Shown here piece by piece: positions 45,077-55,653 of a stretch of DNA of 64,000 nt. The notes beneath the pieces were generated by a model. That model was given only the letters and a program-made list of their open reading frames with translations. It was not told the origin of the DNA and ran no database searches. The position numbers and the translations under genes are program-made. Source of the DNA: Candidatus Gastranaerophilales bacterium (GTDB lineage Bacteria; Cyanobacteriota; Vampirovibrionia; Gastranaerophilales; Gastranaerophilaceae). Location: contig CALVDX010000004.1 of NCBI GenBank assembly GCA_944326425.1, positions 1 to 64,000 of the forward strand, written 5' to 3'. Position 1 is the first letter of the stretch, and every line of letters begins with the position of its first letter.

Positions 45077-45700
45077 ATGATTAAAAAATTATCACTTGTA
45101 TTAGCAGTAATTACTATATGCAGTACTAATTGTGTATTTGCATCGGATATTAGTGCTGATACGGTAAAGGAAAGTATTATCAAACATTCTCTTGAAATGA
45201 ATGTTGATCCTGCGCTGGCATTGAGTCTTGCAAAGAAGGAGTCGAACTACAATCATTCTTTAAAGAGCCGCCACGGTGCTGTCGGGGTTTATCAGCTGAT
45301 GCCTTCTACTGCTAAAAAATTGGGTGTTAATCCGTATTACTTAAATGAAAACATTAAAGGCGGATTGATGTATTACAAAATGATGTATGATATGTTCGGC
45401 TCAACAGAACTTGCTCTTGCTGCTTATAATGCAGGTCCGGGTAATGTAAAAAAATATAATTCTATTCCGCCGTTTGCAGAAACAAAACATTTTGTGTCGA
45501 AAATAATGTCGGATTATCATGCCCTTAAAAAACAACCGGATCCGATATTATTGAAAATATTAGATGAACAAAAAAAGAAGCTTGAACTGGATGAAATTCC
45601 CGTGACGGAATTGACCGCAAAGGAGGATATTCCGGAATTGCCTAAGATTAATGAGATTCCGGAAGTCAGGGAACCGACCGTTGAAATGCAGGCTTTATAA
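45077..45700 (+). CDS. Lytic transglycosylase (SLT domain)
   Basis: A 207-residue murein hydrolase that cuts peptidoglycan glycan strands. A signal peptide covers residues 1-22 (ends VFA-SD). The SLT domain (~25-150) has the catalytic glutamate Glu55 in LAKKESNYNH, then GAVGVYQLMPSTAKKLGVNP and LALAAYNAGPGNVKKY, which are the family motifs. The C-terminal ~50 residues are proline- and glutamate-rich and probably unstructured. Periplasmic. It is a single-gene unit with its own promoter and terminator. The specific subfamily (MltC, Slt70 or MltE type) cannot be told. Confidence 0.93.
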   Translation: MIKKLSLVLAVITICSTNCVFASDISADTVKESIIKHSLEMNVDPALALSLAKKESNYNHSLKSRHGAVGVYQLMPSTAKKLGVNPYYLNENIKGGLMYYKMMYDMFGSTELALAAYNAGPGNVKKYNSIPPFAETKHFVSKIMSDYHALKKQPDPILLKILDEQKKKLELDEIPVTELTAKEDIPELPKINEIPEVREPTVEMQAL

Positions 45701-45719
45701 AAAATACTATATGTTTTAA

Positions 45720-45757
45720 AATACTCCGTTGAATTATCAACGGAGTATTTATTTTTA
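45720..45757 (+). terminator. Terminator of the lytic transglycosylase
   Basis: AATACTCCGTTGA and TCAACGGAGTATT form a 13-base stem around ATTA, followed by a T-rich tract. Confidence 0.85.
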
Positions 45758-45850
45758 TTTAGTGCTAACCGGTTAATAAATCTTAAAACTTCTCAATGTT
45801 GAAAAAAAAATATAAGAATGATACACTTGAAAAAGAGAAGGAGGGTATTT

Positions 45851-47701
45851 ATGACAAGCGGGATTTTGGTTAAATCAGACAGCAAACTTGTAAAAGAGGC
45901 TTTAAAAGTCCTTGGAAAAGATAACTTTGCACTTATTATTCATGGCGGAAGTTTTCCTTCAATCAAGGGTGAAGATACCGGATTTGGTTCTTACAACTCA
46001 GAGGCCGGACATAAATTAATAAGTTATGCTGAGAATTATTTTAACGCTATCCAGCTTGGTCCTAACGGAAAGACAAAATCAACAGATGCATCTCCGTATT
46101 GCGGTACGATATTTTCCGGCAATCCTTTATTCATTGATCTTAAACAACTGATCGGGAAGGATTGGGATAATATTCTCCCTGCTGCTGAATACGAAAAAAT
46201 TGTTGAAAATAATCCTAATGCCGATAAGGGTAAAACGGCTTATTCTTATATTTCTAAAGCTCAAAACGAAGCTTTAAAAATTGCTTGGACTAATTTTAAG
46301 AAATCATCAAAATTTACAAAAGATTTTGATAAATTTAAAAAAGAAAACGATTTCTGGCTGTCTAAAGATGCACTGTATGAAGCACTTTCATTGGAAAACG
46401 GCAGCGATTACTGGTATGGCTGGAAAAATAAAGATGACAGAAATCTTTTAAATCCGGCTAATGAAGAAGAAGCAAAGAAGTTTGAAACCAGAATAAGTGA
46501 GATTTCTAAAAAGTATGCTGATGAAATTGATTTCTACAAATTCTGTCAGTTTGTTCTTGAAGAACAATCGTTAAAAACAAAAGAATTTGCGCTTAAGCAT
46601 AATATTAAAATGATTGCTGACCGTCAGGTTGCTTTTTCTGACCGGGACGCGTGGGCGTATCAGTCATTGTTTTTGGAAGGTTATTCTCTCGGTTGTCCGC
46701 CGGATTACTTCTCTAAAGACGGGCAGGCATGGGGCTTCCCCGCAATGAATCCGGAAAAACTTTTTGACAGAGATGGCAATCTCGGAGAAGGCGGCGAATT
46801 AATGAAACGCCTTTATAAAAAAATGTTTACTGAAAACCCCGGCGGGGTGAGAATTGACCATATTGTAGGTCTTATTGACCCGTGGGTATACCGTTCTGAT
46901 AAAACTCCTAAGTGCGAAGATGGTGCAGGACGTTTATTCTCATCTCCTGAACATCCGTTCTTGTCAAAGTTTGCGGTTGCAACGCTTGATGATCTAGATT
47001 ATACGTTAGAGCCTGATAAAGAAAAAAGGGTAAAAACTCTTAATGATGAGCAAGTCAGACTTTACGGCCGTTTTGTAGAAAAAATCGTTATAGCCGCGGC
47101 TAAGGAATGCGGTTTGGATAAAAACGCAATTGTTTGCGAGGACTTGGGAACTTTAACCAATCCGGTTGTTGCTGTTATGGAAAAATACCAGCTTCAGGGT
47201 ATGCGTTTAACCCAGTTCGTTGTACCTGAAAAACCCGAGCACCCTTACAGATGTAAAAATATCGGCGAACATGTCTGGAATATGGTAGGTACACACGATA
47301 ACCTTCCTGTTTCCTTCTGGGCTAAATCAATGATTAATACTCATGAAGGATATTTGCACGCGAAGAATCTTGTTGAAGATTTGTTTACAGAGTCTGATAA
47401 TAAGGATGATATAATTGTAAAACTTACTACGGATGCAAATTACCTGAAGTTTGTAAAACTTGTTGAAATATTTGCTTCAAAAGCACGCAATGTTCAAATT
47501 TTCTTCACTGATTTCTTCCAGATAGAAGATGTTTACAACCGTCCGGGAACATCAGGCGATGCTAATTGGTCGCTCCGGCTTCCAAATGATTTTGAAAATA
47601 AAGAAACTATTAATTTGCAAGAAATACTAAAAGCCGCCATTATTGCGCGGGGACATGAGTTTGCAGATAGACATAAAGATTTGTTGGCTAAATTAGGATA
47701 A
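45851..47701 (+). CDS. malQ: 4-alpha-glucanotransferase MalQ (GH77)
   Basis: Transfers alpha-1,4-glucan segments between maltodextrins, in glycogen or maltose metabolism. The 616-residue protein has the GH77 catalytic residues: the nucleophile in GGVRIDHIVGL, the acid/base glutamate in VCEDLG, and the aspartate of GTHDNLPVSFW. The 250s-like loop region (NKDDRNLLNP) is present, and it carries extra residues near the N-terminus (HGGSFPSIKGEDTGFGS). I start at the ATG seven bases after AAGGAGGG; an earlier in-frame ATG lacks such a site. The gene following begins five bases after its stop. Confidence 0.92.
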   Translation: MTSGILVKSDSKLVKEALKVLGKDNFALIIHGGSFPSIKGEDTGFGSYNSEAGHKLISYAENYFNAIQLGPNGKTKSTDASPYCGTIFSGNPLFIDLKQLIGKDWDNILPAAEYEKIVENNPNADKGKTAYSYISKAQNEALKIAWTNFKKSSKFTKDFDKFKKENDFWLSKDALYEALSLENGSDYWYGWKNKDDRNLLNPANEEEAKKFETRISEISKKYADEIDFYKFCQFVLEEQSLKTKEFALKHNIKMIADRQVAFSDRDAWAYQSLFLEGYSLGCPPDYFSKDGQAWGFPAMNPEKLFDRDGNLGEGGELMKRLYKKMFTENPGGVRIDHIVGLIDPWVYRSDKTPKCEDGAGRLFSSPEHPFLSKFAVATLDDLDYTLEPDKEKRVKTLNDEQVRLYGRFVEKIVIAAAKECGLDKNAIVCEDLGTLTNPVVAVMEKYQLQGMRLTQFVVPEKPEHPYRCKNIGEHVWNMVGTHDNLPVSFWAKSMINTHEGYLHAKNLVEDLFTESDNKDDIIVKLTTDANYLKFVKLVEIFASKARNVQIFFTDFFQIEDVYNRPGTSGDANWSLRLPNDFENKETINLQEILKAAIIARGHEFADRHKDLLAKLG

Positions 47702-47706
47702 TAATA

Positions 47707-48552
47707 TTGAAAAAACTACTTTTAATACTGGTTTTGTTAACCGGATTAACATTTGTACCACAGGGGATTGCTGAAGAAGGCGGCATTCCTCTGGATGCAA
47801 AACTTGAATATAATCAGGGGGTAGACTATTATAAACTTGGATTATATGACAAAGCAATTAAGTCTTTTAGAGAGGCAATAAAGGTTTATCCTGATTATAT
47901 TGACGCATATTATAATCTTGCAACAATACTTGATTATACAAACCAGCATTCAGAGGCGCTTTCTGTTTTTAAACAAATACTTTTAAGAAATCCAAACGAT
48001 TATGAATCGGTTTATAAGGCTGCTCAAATATGCGCAAAACTCGGGGATTATAATAATGTAAAATCGTACGTAAATATAATACCGCCTGTAAGTGAGTATT
48101 ATAAACCGGCTCAGGCATTGGTTGAAAAGCTTACTATAAAAACAGATTCGCCCGCACCGGCGGCTAATCCGCAGTCAAATGTTGCTAAGACAGTTGGTAT
48201 TTATGAAAATATTGTAAGCCCTACAGGTATAACATCTGATTTTACCGGCAATATTTATGTTGCAACTTTTACTGATAATACTATTTTAAAGATTACACCT
48301 GACGGGAAGCGTATAGTTTATGTTAAAAACCCGAAAATCAGCGGTCCCATAAGCCTTGCCAGCGACAGTGTAGGTAATATTTACGTAGCAAACTATAATG
48401 CGAATAATGTTCTTAAAATTACTCCCGAGGGTAATGTCTCTGTTTTATTAGACGGTGTAAGTAAGCCATACGGGCTGCATGTCAACAATAACCTTTTATT
48501 TATTTCATCTCAGGGCAGTAATTCCGTTCTTCGTCATAAAATTGTACGCTAG
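47707..48552 (+). CDS. Exported TPR and NHL-repeat protein
   Basis: A 281-residue protein. A signal peptide covers 1-22 (VPQGIAEEGG follows). TPR units at ~30-100 (YYKLGLYDKAIKSFREAIKV, DAYYNLATILDYTNQHSEAL) are followed by a linker and then NHL-type beta-propeller blades at ~165-275 (GITSDFTGNIYVATF, ASDSVGNIYVANYNANN, GLHVNNNLLFISS). Only about three blades are present, fewer than the six of a full propeller. Periplasmic, probably protein or glycan binding. The start is TTG, with AGGA about ten bases upstream in the end of malQ. Confidence 0.75.
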   Translation: MKKLLLILVLLTGLTFVPQGIAEEGGIPLDAKLEYNQGVDYYKLGLYDKAIKSFREAIKVYPDYIDAYYNLATILDYTNQHSEALSVFKQILLRNPNDYESVYKAAQICAKLGDYNNVKSYVNIIPPVSEYYKPAQALVEKLTIKTDSPAPAANPQSNVAKTVGIYENIVSPTGITSDFTGNIYVATFTDNTILKITPDGKRIVYVKNPKISGPISLASDSVGNIYVANYNANNVLKITPEGNVSVLLDGVSKPYGLHVNNNLLFISSQGSNSVLRHKIVR

Positions 48553-48558
48553 AGCTGT

Positions 48559-50487
48559 TTATGTTTTACTCTTGAACCATAGTTCGGGATTGTAGTCTTT
48601 TTGCAGTGTAAATAGCATCCCGGGATAATATGCAAGCAAGTATGTCATAACTGGTATCCCTGCAATACTTTTCAGGTTTCCAATGTCTTTTATCCGTGAA
48701 TTATAATAAGAAATATCCTTTTCCCCGTGAAGCATCTCATATACATTTGAGAAATCTATAAATTCATCCATAATAGTGTCAAAAAGACGGAGCGGGGGTA
48801 AAGACCCGTCAAAAATAGCACATCCTCCAATTTCTTCCAGTTTGGCAAGAGTTTTGATTTTTGAAGCCGCAAAGCTGGCTTTGCCTCCTATTTTTGTAAG
48901 GCATCCTAAATCTTCTACGGTTGTCTCTGTAAAATCCGCATCCCCGCCGATAGTTTTTAGATTTTTTAGTGTTTTTACTTTACAATTCCAGAGGACAGCA
49001 TTTCCGCCAATGTATTTTAAATTTCTTAAATCCTCAACATTAGTAGTATCTAAACATAAATTACCGCCGACGTATTCAAGTTCGCCAAGTGTTGTTATAC
49101 TCATAACTTCGTAAAAATCGGCATTCCCGCCTACATATTTGAGTTTCCCCAAATCTTCCAACGGTGTTTTTTCAAAGTCCGCATTCCCCCCGATATACTT
49201 AAGCTTCTCCAGACTTTTAATTTTTGAGTATTCAAAATTAGCGTCGCCCCCTATATATTCAAGATTTCCAAGTGATGTAATATTAGAGTCCTGAATATCA
49301 AGAAATCCGCCGACATGTTTCAGTGCGCCGGGAGTCGTCATCTCTGATTGTCTAAAGACGACATTACCTTTTATACTGGTAATTCTGCTGAATAAATCAC
49401 TTTCTTTTAATCCAAACTCCTTAAGTGTAAAACCTTCAGGCAATATATAATGAGAAAGTGTAATGTTTCCGTCTTTGTCCTGCTCGGGATTGAAATCCAG
49501 ACAATCCAATACTTTTATAATATCGCATTTACCGGTTTTTGCTATATCTTCTTTTATTTCTTTTATTATTTTTCGGGCTTTTTCCGCCGCATCAATTTCA
49601 TGCTGTGCATTTTTGTTTAAGCTGTATCCGCCCAGCGTTATATATTCTTTTACATTATCCAGATAAGTAACAGGTATTGTACTGTTGTTGTATTCGCCCT
49701 GTATTTCTTGAATGGCATCATCTTTAAACCTGATTCCGATTTTTGGTTTTCCGTTTACCATATAAATATGAAAATCTCCCTGTGACAGGTATGGAGCAGC
49801 ATTGAGTGATTTAGTACACCAGTTTTTATGTGACAAGATTTTTAACTTTTCCACATTAGATTCAAAGTTCTCAGAATCATTTTGCTTAGATGGGATAATA
49901 ACCCATTCTGTTTGTGTTCGTGCAGCGTTAATGTTTTTATTATTGCAGGATGCTTTTAAAAATGCTTCGTATTCTTTATTAAAATTAATATTTGATCTTT
50001 GCACTCCTTGGAGCCGGTTTTCTATATCGCTTATTGTATCTGCAAGAACTCCTTTATTTAATAAGGGTAACAATTTGTCATTTTTTGATGAAAGCTCTGC
50101 CGTAATTGAGGAGAGAATAAATAGAGCAATCGGTGCGGTATAAACTTCGTTTTCTTTTAGAATGTAATCAGACCACTCTTTAAGCTGTCTTTGTCTTAAG
50201 TCTCCTGTCACTAATCTGCGTCCGCTGTAATCTTTCCCTAATATAATCTCAATTTCTTTTTTAGCCCATTTCTGAAAATCTGATATAGTTCTGAATTTCT
50301 CAATCGGTGCTTTGAATTTTTCTACCACAACAAAATCAATCCCCTTAAAATCAAGTTTTTTCATTGCAGAAAAATTGACTGTATCGGCAGGATGTATGTT
50401 ATAAGAATGTAAATTGTCCTTATATTGGTTTTTACAGGTTTTCTGTTTGTTATAAAACGGATTATATATACAGGGATTGATTTTCAT
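48559..50487 (-). CDS. IGG-repeat (LRR-like) protein with N-terminal F-tag
   Basis: A 642-residue protein. The N-terminus contains VNFSAMKKLDFKG, the tag seen across this window. Residues ~180-300 form a globular domain (LSHKNWCTKSLNAAPYL, GDFHIYMVNGKPKIGIRF, IQEIQGEYNNS). Residues ~380-560 carry about eight repeats of 22 residues with the pattern L(K/E)YIGGxAxFxxxxIxxLxx, a solenoid like leucine-rich repeats. No signal peptide. Such proteins in other bacteria often bind proteins or act as effectors. The start chosen (MKINPCIYN) has no clear ribosome binding site, so it is uncertain. Confidence 0.75.
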   Translation of the reverse strand: MKINPCIYNPFYNKQKTCKNQYKDNLHSYNIHPADTVNFSAMKKLDFKGIDFVVVEKFKAPIEKFRTISDFQKWAKKEIEIILGKDYSGRRLVTGDLRQRQLKEWSDYILKENEVYTAPIALFILSSITAELSSKNDKLLPLLNKGVLADTISDIENRLQGVQRSNINFNKEYEAFLKASCNNKNINAARTQTEWVIIPSKQNDSENFESNVEKLKILSHKNWCTKSLNAAPYLSQGDFHIYMVNGKPKIGIRFKDDAIQEIQGEYNNSTIPVTYLDNVKEYITLGGYSLNKNAQHEIDAAEKARKIIKEIKEDIAKTGKCDIIKVLDCLDFNPEQDKDGNITLSHYILPEGFTLKEFGLKESDLFSRITSIKGNVVFRQSEMTTPGALKHVGGFLDIQDSNITSLGNLEYIGGDANFEYSKIKSLEKLKYIGGNADFEKTPLEDLGKLKYVGGNADFYEVMSITTLGELEYVGGNLCLDTTNVEDLRNLKYIGGNAVLWNCKVKTLKNLKTIGGDADFTETTVEDLGCLTKIGGKASFAASKIKTLAKLEEIGGCAIFDGSLPPLRLFDTIMDEFIDFSNVYEMLHGEKDISYYNSRIKDIGNLKSIAGIPVMTYLLAYYPGMLFTLQKDYNPELWFKSKT

Positions 50488-50572
50488 GACATTAGTTTTA
50501 AATTCAAAAAGAAAAAATTTTGCTACTGTATATTTCAAAATTTACAAATCTTAAAGTTGATTAATAATTAAA

Positions 50573-50593
50573 TTCTTAATTTTTCATTAAGAA
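50573..50593. promoter_or_regulatory. Palindrome upstream of groESL
   Basis: TTCTTAAT and ATTAAGAA around a five-base spacer, 63 bases before groES. It is positioned like an operator. No CIRCE element (TTAGCACTC-N9-GAGTGCTAA) is present. Confidence 0.35.
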
Positions 50594-50656
50594 AATTAAT
50601 TATTTGATTTTTCGGATGTATAAATAAATTATGAAAGAAAAAGGAGGATATTAATC

Positions 50657-52616
<1,960 letters not shown>

Positions 52617-52655
52617 TCAAGGATTGCCGATGCAGTTGTTTATATGATAAATGAT

Positions 52656-52690
52656 AAAGAGGACGGATAAAAATCCGTCCTCTTTTTGTA
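52656..52690 (+). terminator. groESL terminator
   Basis: AAAGAGGACGGAT and ATCCGTCCTCTTT form a 13-base stem around AAAA, followed by TTTTTG. Confidence 0.9.
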
Positions 52691-52792
52691 TTTTAATGAG
52701 TACTCAAATCCCCTTTTTGTCTACCTTTTGTCTAATATGAATTTGTATTTTTTTCAACTATATTTGGGTGATTACTAAAGTTGGAGAAAATT

Positions 52793-53275
52793 ATGCGAGT
52801 AGAAAATATATCTGTAAATACACCCCCGGTTTTTAAAAGCAATATTGAAGAATACGATTATGAGATAATGTTGGCGCGGCGGGCTAACCGGACAGCAATG
52901 GTTTTACTTTCATTATCGGGGCTTGCAACTCTCGGGCTTGCGGTCGCAAGTGTTACACATGATAAAAAATTCGGTTTAAAAAACTTTGCTGAAACTATCA
53001 AAAATAGGGGAATTATTTTTAATAAAGGTATAGCAATGTTAAACGGAGAAAAATTTTCTGGTAAACTCAAATATTCAACCAGGAATAATCTTGTAAAAAC
53101 AAGATTTTACAAAGACGGATTATTATCAGGGGTTGATACAAATCGTGATTATTCAGTTTCTACGCGTTTGCAAATTAAAAGGAATAATGATGGTAAAATA
53201 ACATCATTTGTTCTAAAACGTTTAAGCTTGTGGAAAAAGCCTGAAACAATAGCAGAAAGAAAAAACAATAAGTAG
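52793..53275 (+). CDS. Small membrane-associated protein with N-terminal F-tag
   Basis: A 160-residue basic protein. The N-terminus contains NTPPVFKSN, a version of the phenylalanine tag. A hydrophobic segment MVLLSLSGLATLGLAVASV at ~37-55 would cross or dip into the membrane. The rest is lysine-rich, partly beta-structured (KYSTRNNLVKTRFYKDGLL, VSTRLQIKRNND). The ATG follows TTGGAG. Function unknown. Topology predicts a short N-terminus on one side and a ~105-residue basic domain on the other. Confidence 0.7.
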   Translation: MRVENISVNTPPVFKSNIEEYDYEIMLARRANRTAMVLLSLSGLATLGLAVASVTHDKKFGLKNFAETIKNRGIIFNKGIAMLNGEKFSGKLKYSTRNNLVKTRFYKDGLLSGVDTNRDYSVSTRLQIKRNNDGKITSFVLKRLSLWKKPETIAERKNNK

Positions 53276-53378
53276 AGATTTCTTTTTCTATACAATATTT
53301 TTTTAGAATGTGCTGATGTCAATATAAATATTAAATTATTAGGTGCAGAGTATATGCGAGCTTTTTTTCGCTGCCCCC

Positions 53379-54419
53379 CTACACAAATTGCGGCTTAATC
53401 AGAAATTTGACTGCTTTTCCATCAATATGCTGCTGCATTGCATATTCAAGTTTGTTCAAAGGAAGTGTTCCGGTTATTAGTTTTTCTACCTCAACATCGC
53501 CTGACGCTATTAAATCAAGTGCCATTCTGAAATATTTAGGTGTATGGTGAAATACGCTCATAAGCTTAATATCACTGTAATGCAGACGTGTAGTATCAAA
53601 AGTCACCGTTGAGCCAGATTTGCATCCGCCAAAGAAGTGTACAGTTCCGCCGGGGCGAACGCATTCAAAAATCCGTTCCCATATTTCAGGGAGTCCAACG
53701 CATTCTACTGCTACATCAAGCCCTTTGCCCTCTTCTGTAAATGATTTAAAGATTTTTTCAGGGTTTGGATATTTTTTTAGATCTACAATTTCATCGGCCT
53801 GTGCAAACTCTTCTGCTAATTTAAGTTTTATCGGATTTCTGCCGGCAGTAATGACCTTTGCACCTTTTAGTTTTGCAAGTCGTGCAAACATAAGCCCTAT
53901 AGGTCCGATTCCTATTATTCCGACAGTATCTCCTGGTTTAATATTGGTACGTTCTACTCCGTGTACGACATTTGCTAAAGGCTCACAGAAGGCGGCTTTA
54001 TCAAATGAAAGACTTTCCGGAAGGATTAGTGTGTTTTTTTCAACAATTCGTTTTGGGATAACAATATATTCTGCATAAGCACCGTTTAACAAATCGAGGT
54101 TTTCGCAGAGATTATATTCTTGCCGCCTGCAGAAAAAACATTTTCCGCACGGGGCTGAATTTGCTGCAACAACTCTATCACCGACTTTAAATTTAGTAAC
54201 ACCTTTGCCGGTTTTTGATACAATACCGGCAAACTCATGACCGAATCCTGAGGGAACTGATTTGATTAATACCGGATGCCCGCGCCTGTATGTTTTAACA
54301 TCGGTACCGCAGGTCAGGGCTGATTCTACTTTTACAAGTATTTCTCCTTCAGAGAGCGGTTTTATCATTGTATCTTCGTACTTTATATTTTGCGGTCCGT
54401 AATATAATACAGCTTTCAT
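53379..54419 (-). CDS. Zinc-dependent alcohol dehydrogenase-like protein (NADP-type binding site likely)
   Basis: A 346-residue medium-chain dehydrogenase. Catalytic zinc ligands: Cys in ALTCGTD and His in FGHEFAG. Structural zinc: the four-cysteine cluster CGKCFFCRRQEYNLC. Rossmann fold: GIIGIGPIGLMFARLA. At the end of the second strand the sequence reads ITAGRN rather than an acidic residue, which favours NADP(H). The family includes sorbitol, threonine and butanediol dehydrogenases; the substrate is not assignable. It overlaps the next upstream gene (a second dehydrogenase) by four bases, so the two act in one transcript, perhaps in sequential steps. Confidence 0.85.
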   Translation of the reverse strand: MKAVLYYGPQNIKYEDTMIKPLSEGEILVKVESALTCGTDVKTYRRGHPVLIKSVPSGFGHEFAGIVSKTGKGVTKFKVGDRVVAANSAPCGKCFFCRRQEYNLCENLDLLNGAYAEYIVIPKRIVEKNTLILPESLSFDKAAFCEPLANVVHGVERTNIKPGDTVGIIGIGPIGLMFARLAKLKGAKVITAGRNPIKLKLAEEFAQADEIVDLKKYPNPEKIFKSFTEEGKGLDVAVECVGLPEIWERIFECVRPGGTVHFFGGCKSGSTVTFDTTRLHYSDIKLMSVFHHTPKYFRMALDLIASGDVEVEKLITGTLPLNKLEYAMQQHIDGKAVKFLIKPQFV

Positions 54420-55435
54420 ACCTGCTCCGAAATTTTAATAAATGCTTTCATAATTCTATTTGCTATAGTATCATTAAACGCATCCTGTATTTTATCAAGC
54501 GGGTATTCTGTGACTAAGTCTCTTACAATGATTTTCCCGGAAGCAATCATATTAAAGGAGTCTTGCAAATCTTCGGGCGAGGGTGAATAACTGCCGAGGA
54601 TGGTTAGTTCTCTGTAGTAAATATCGTTATTTTTGTAGCCGTTATTCTGGGGAGTACTTGAGAATACATTAATTTTTCCGCCGTTTCTAACGAGAGCAAT
54701 TCCTGCATCAATGGCTTTGTCTGCTCCGGAAGTCATAAATACAGCATCAACGCCAAGTCCGTCTGTGTTAGAAAGAATAAATTCTTTTGCCTTAGCAATG
54801 TCTGCTGAATTAAACCCTATAATTCCCAAACTTTCTGCAAGTTCGACCCGTTCGTCAAGTATATCACACCCGAAAACGCTCATCCCGTAGTTCGCGAGAG
54901 CCTGCCCCATAAGAAGTCCGATTGAACCGAGACCGACAACAAGAACATTGGCGTTCTTAGTTAATTGCGTACGTTTTATCGCGCGAATACAGCATCCTAA
55001 CGGTTCATAAAAAGATATTACTTCATCCGGAATATTTTCGGGAACTTTGTGTGCTACATTTTTCAAATGTTCTTCTGTTAAATAAATCCGTTCAGAAAAA
55101 CCTCCGGGGACAAAGTTTGTTTCTTTAAAGTGCCTGCACATTGAATAATTTCCGGCCTTGCAATATGTACATTCAAAACAAGGGATATGGTGCGATGAGA
55201 CTATTCTGTCCATAAACTGGAAGTTTGTATCGGAATTAATTTCAACTATTTCTCCCACTATTTCATGTCCAAGAACTGTTCCATTAGGCACGAGTCCTTG
55301 CTTATATTTAACGATATCGGAGCCGCAAAGCCCGCATCCGCGAACCTTAACTATAGCACCCTTATTTACACCGAGTGTAAGGTTTTCAATATCTTTTACT
55401 ACAATTTTCCCATTTTGTAATTCTGCGCATTTCAT
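54416..55435 (-). CDS. Zinc-dependent alcohol dehydrogenase-like protein (NAD-type binding site likely)
   Basis: A 339-residue medium-chain dehydrogenase related to its downstream neighbour. Catalytic zinc: CGLCGSD and LGHEIVG. Structural zinc: CFECTYCKAGNYSMC. Rossmann fold: VVGLGSIGLLMGQALA; the second strand ends in GCDILDERVELAE, where the aspartate favours NAD. Together with the neighbour this makes a pair with different likely cofactors. Substrates could be sugar alcohols or inositols. The ATG is 218 bases from the EF-hand gene, divergently oriented. No obvious regulator lies beside the pair. Confidence 0.85.
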   Translation of the reverse strand: MKCAELQNGKIVVKDIENLTLGVNKGAIVKVRGCGLCGSDIVKYKQGLVPNGTVLGHEIVGEIVEINSDTNFQFMDRIVSSHHIPCFECTYCKAGNYSMCRHFKETNFVPGGFSERIYLTEEHLKNVAHKVPENIPDEVISFYEPLGCCIRAIKRTQLTKNANVLVVGLGSIGLLMGQALANYGMSVFGCDILDERVELAESLGIIGFNSADIAKAKEFILSNTDGLGVDAVFMTSGADKAIDAGIALVRNGGKINVFSSTPQNNGYKNNDIYYRELTILGSYSPSPEDLQDSFNMIASGKIIVRDLVTEYPLDKIQDAFNDTIANRIMKAFIKISEQV

Positions 55436-55653
55436 AACAAATTGATTTTACCACAAAATAAAAATCCATATAATCCTGAGTAATAGAGTTAAAAAGGGAG
55501 AATTGTTAATTTTTGTTAAGTGGTGATAATATAGTTCAGAACTGTACTTTAGCTGTTTTTACAAAAAAACATGTCTGGGATAATTAAAGTTTTTTTTAAA
55601 ACTGCCGTAATACATGTAAACGGGAATAGTATTACTAAAATAAGGAGTAAAAA

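Noticed and set aside
50500-50656. CIRCE element before groES
   Set aside because: Neither half of TTAGCACTC/GAGTGCTAA occurs.
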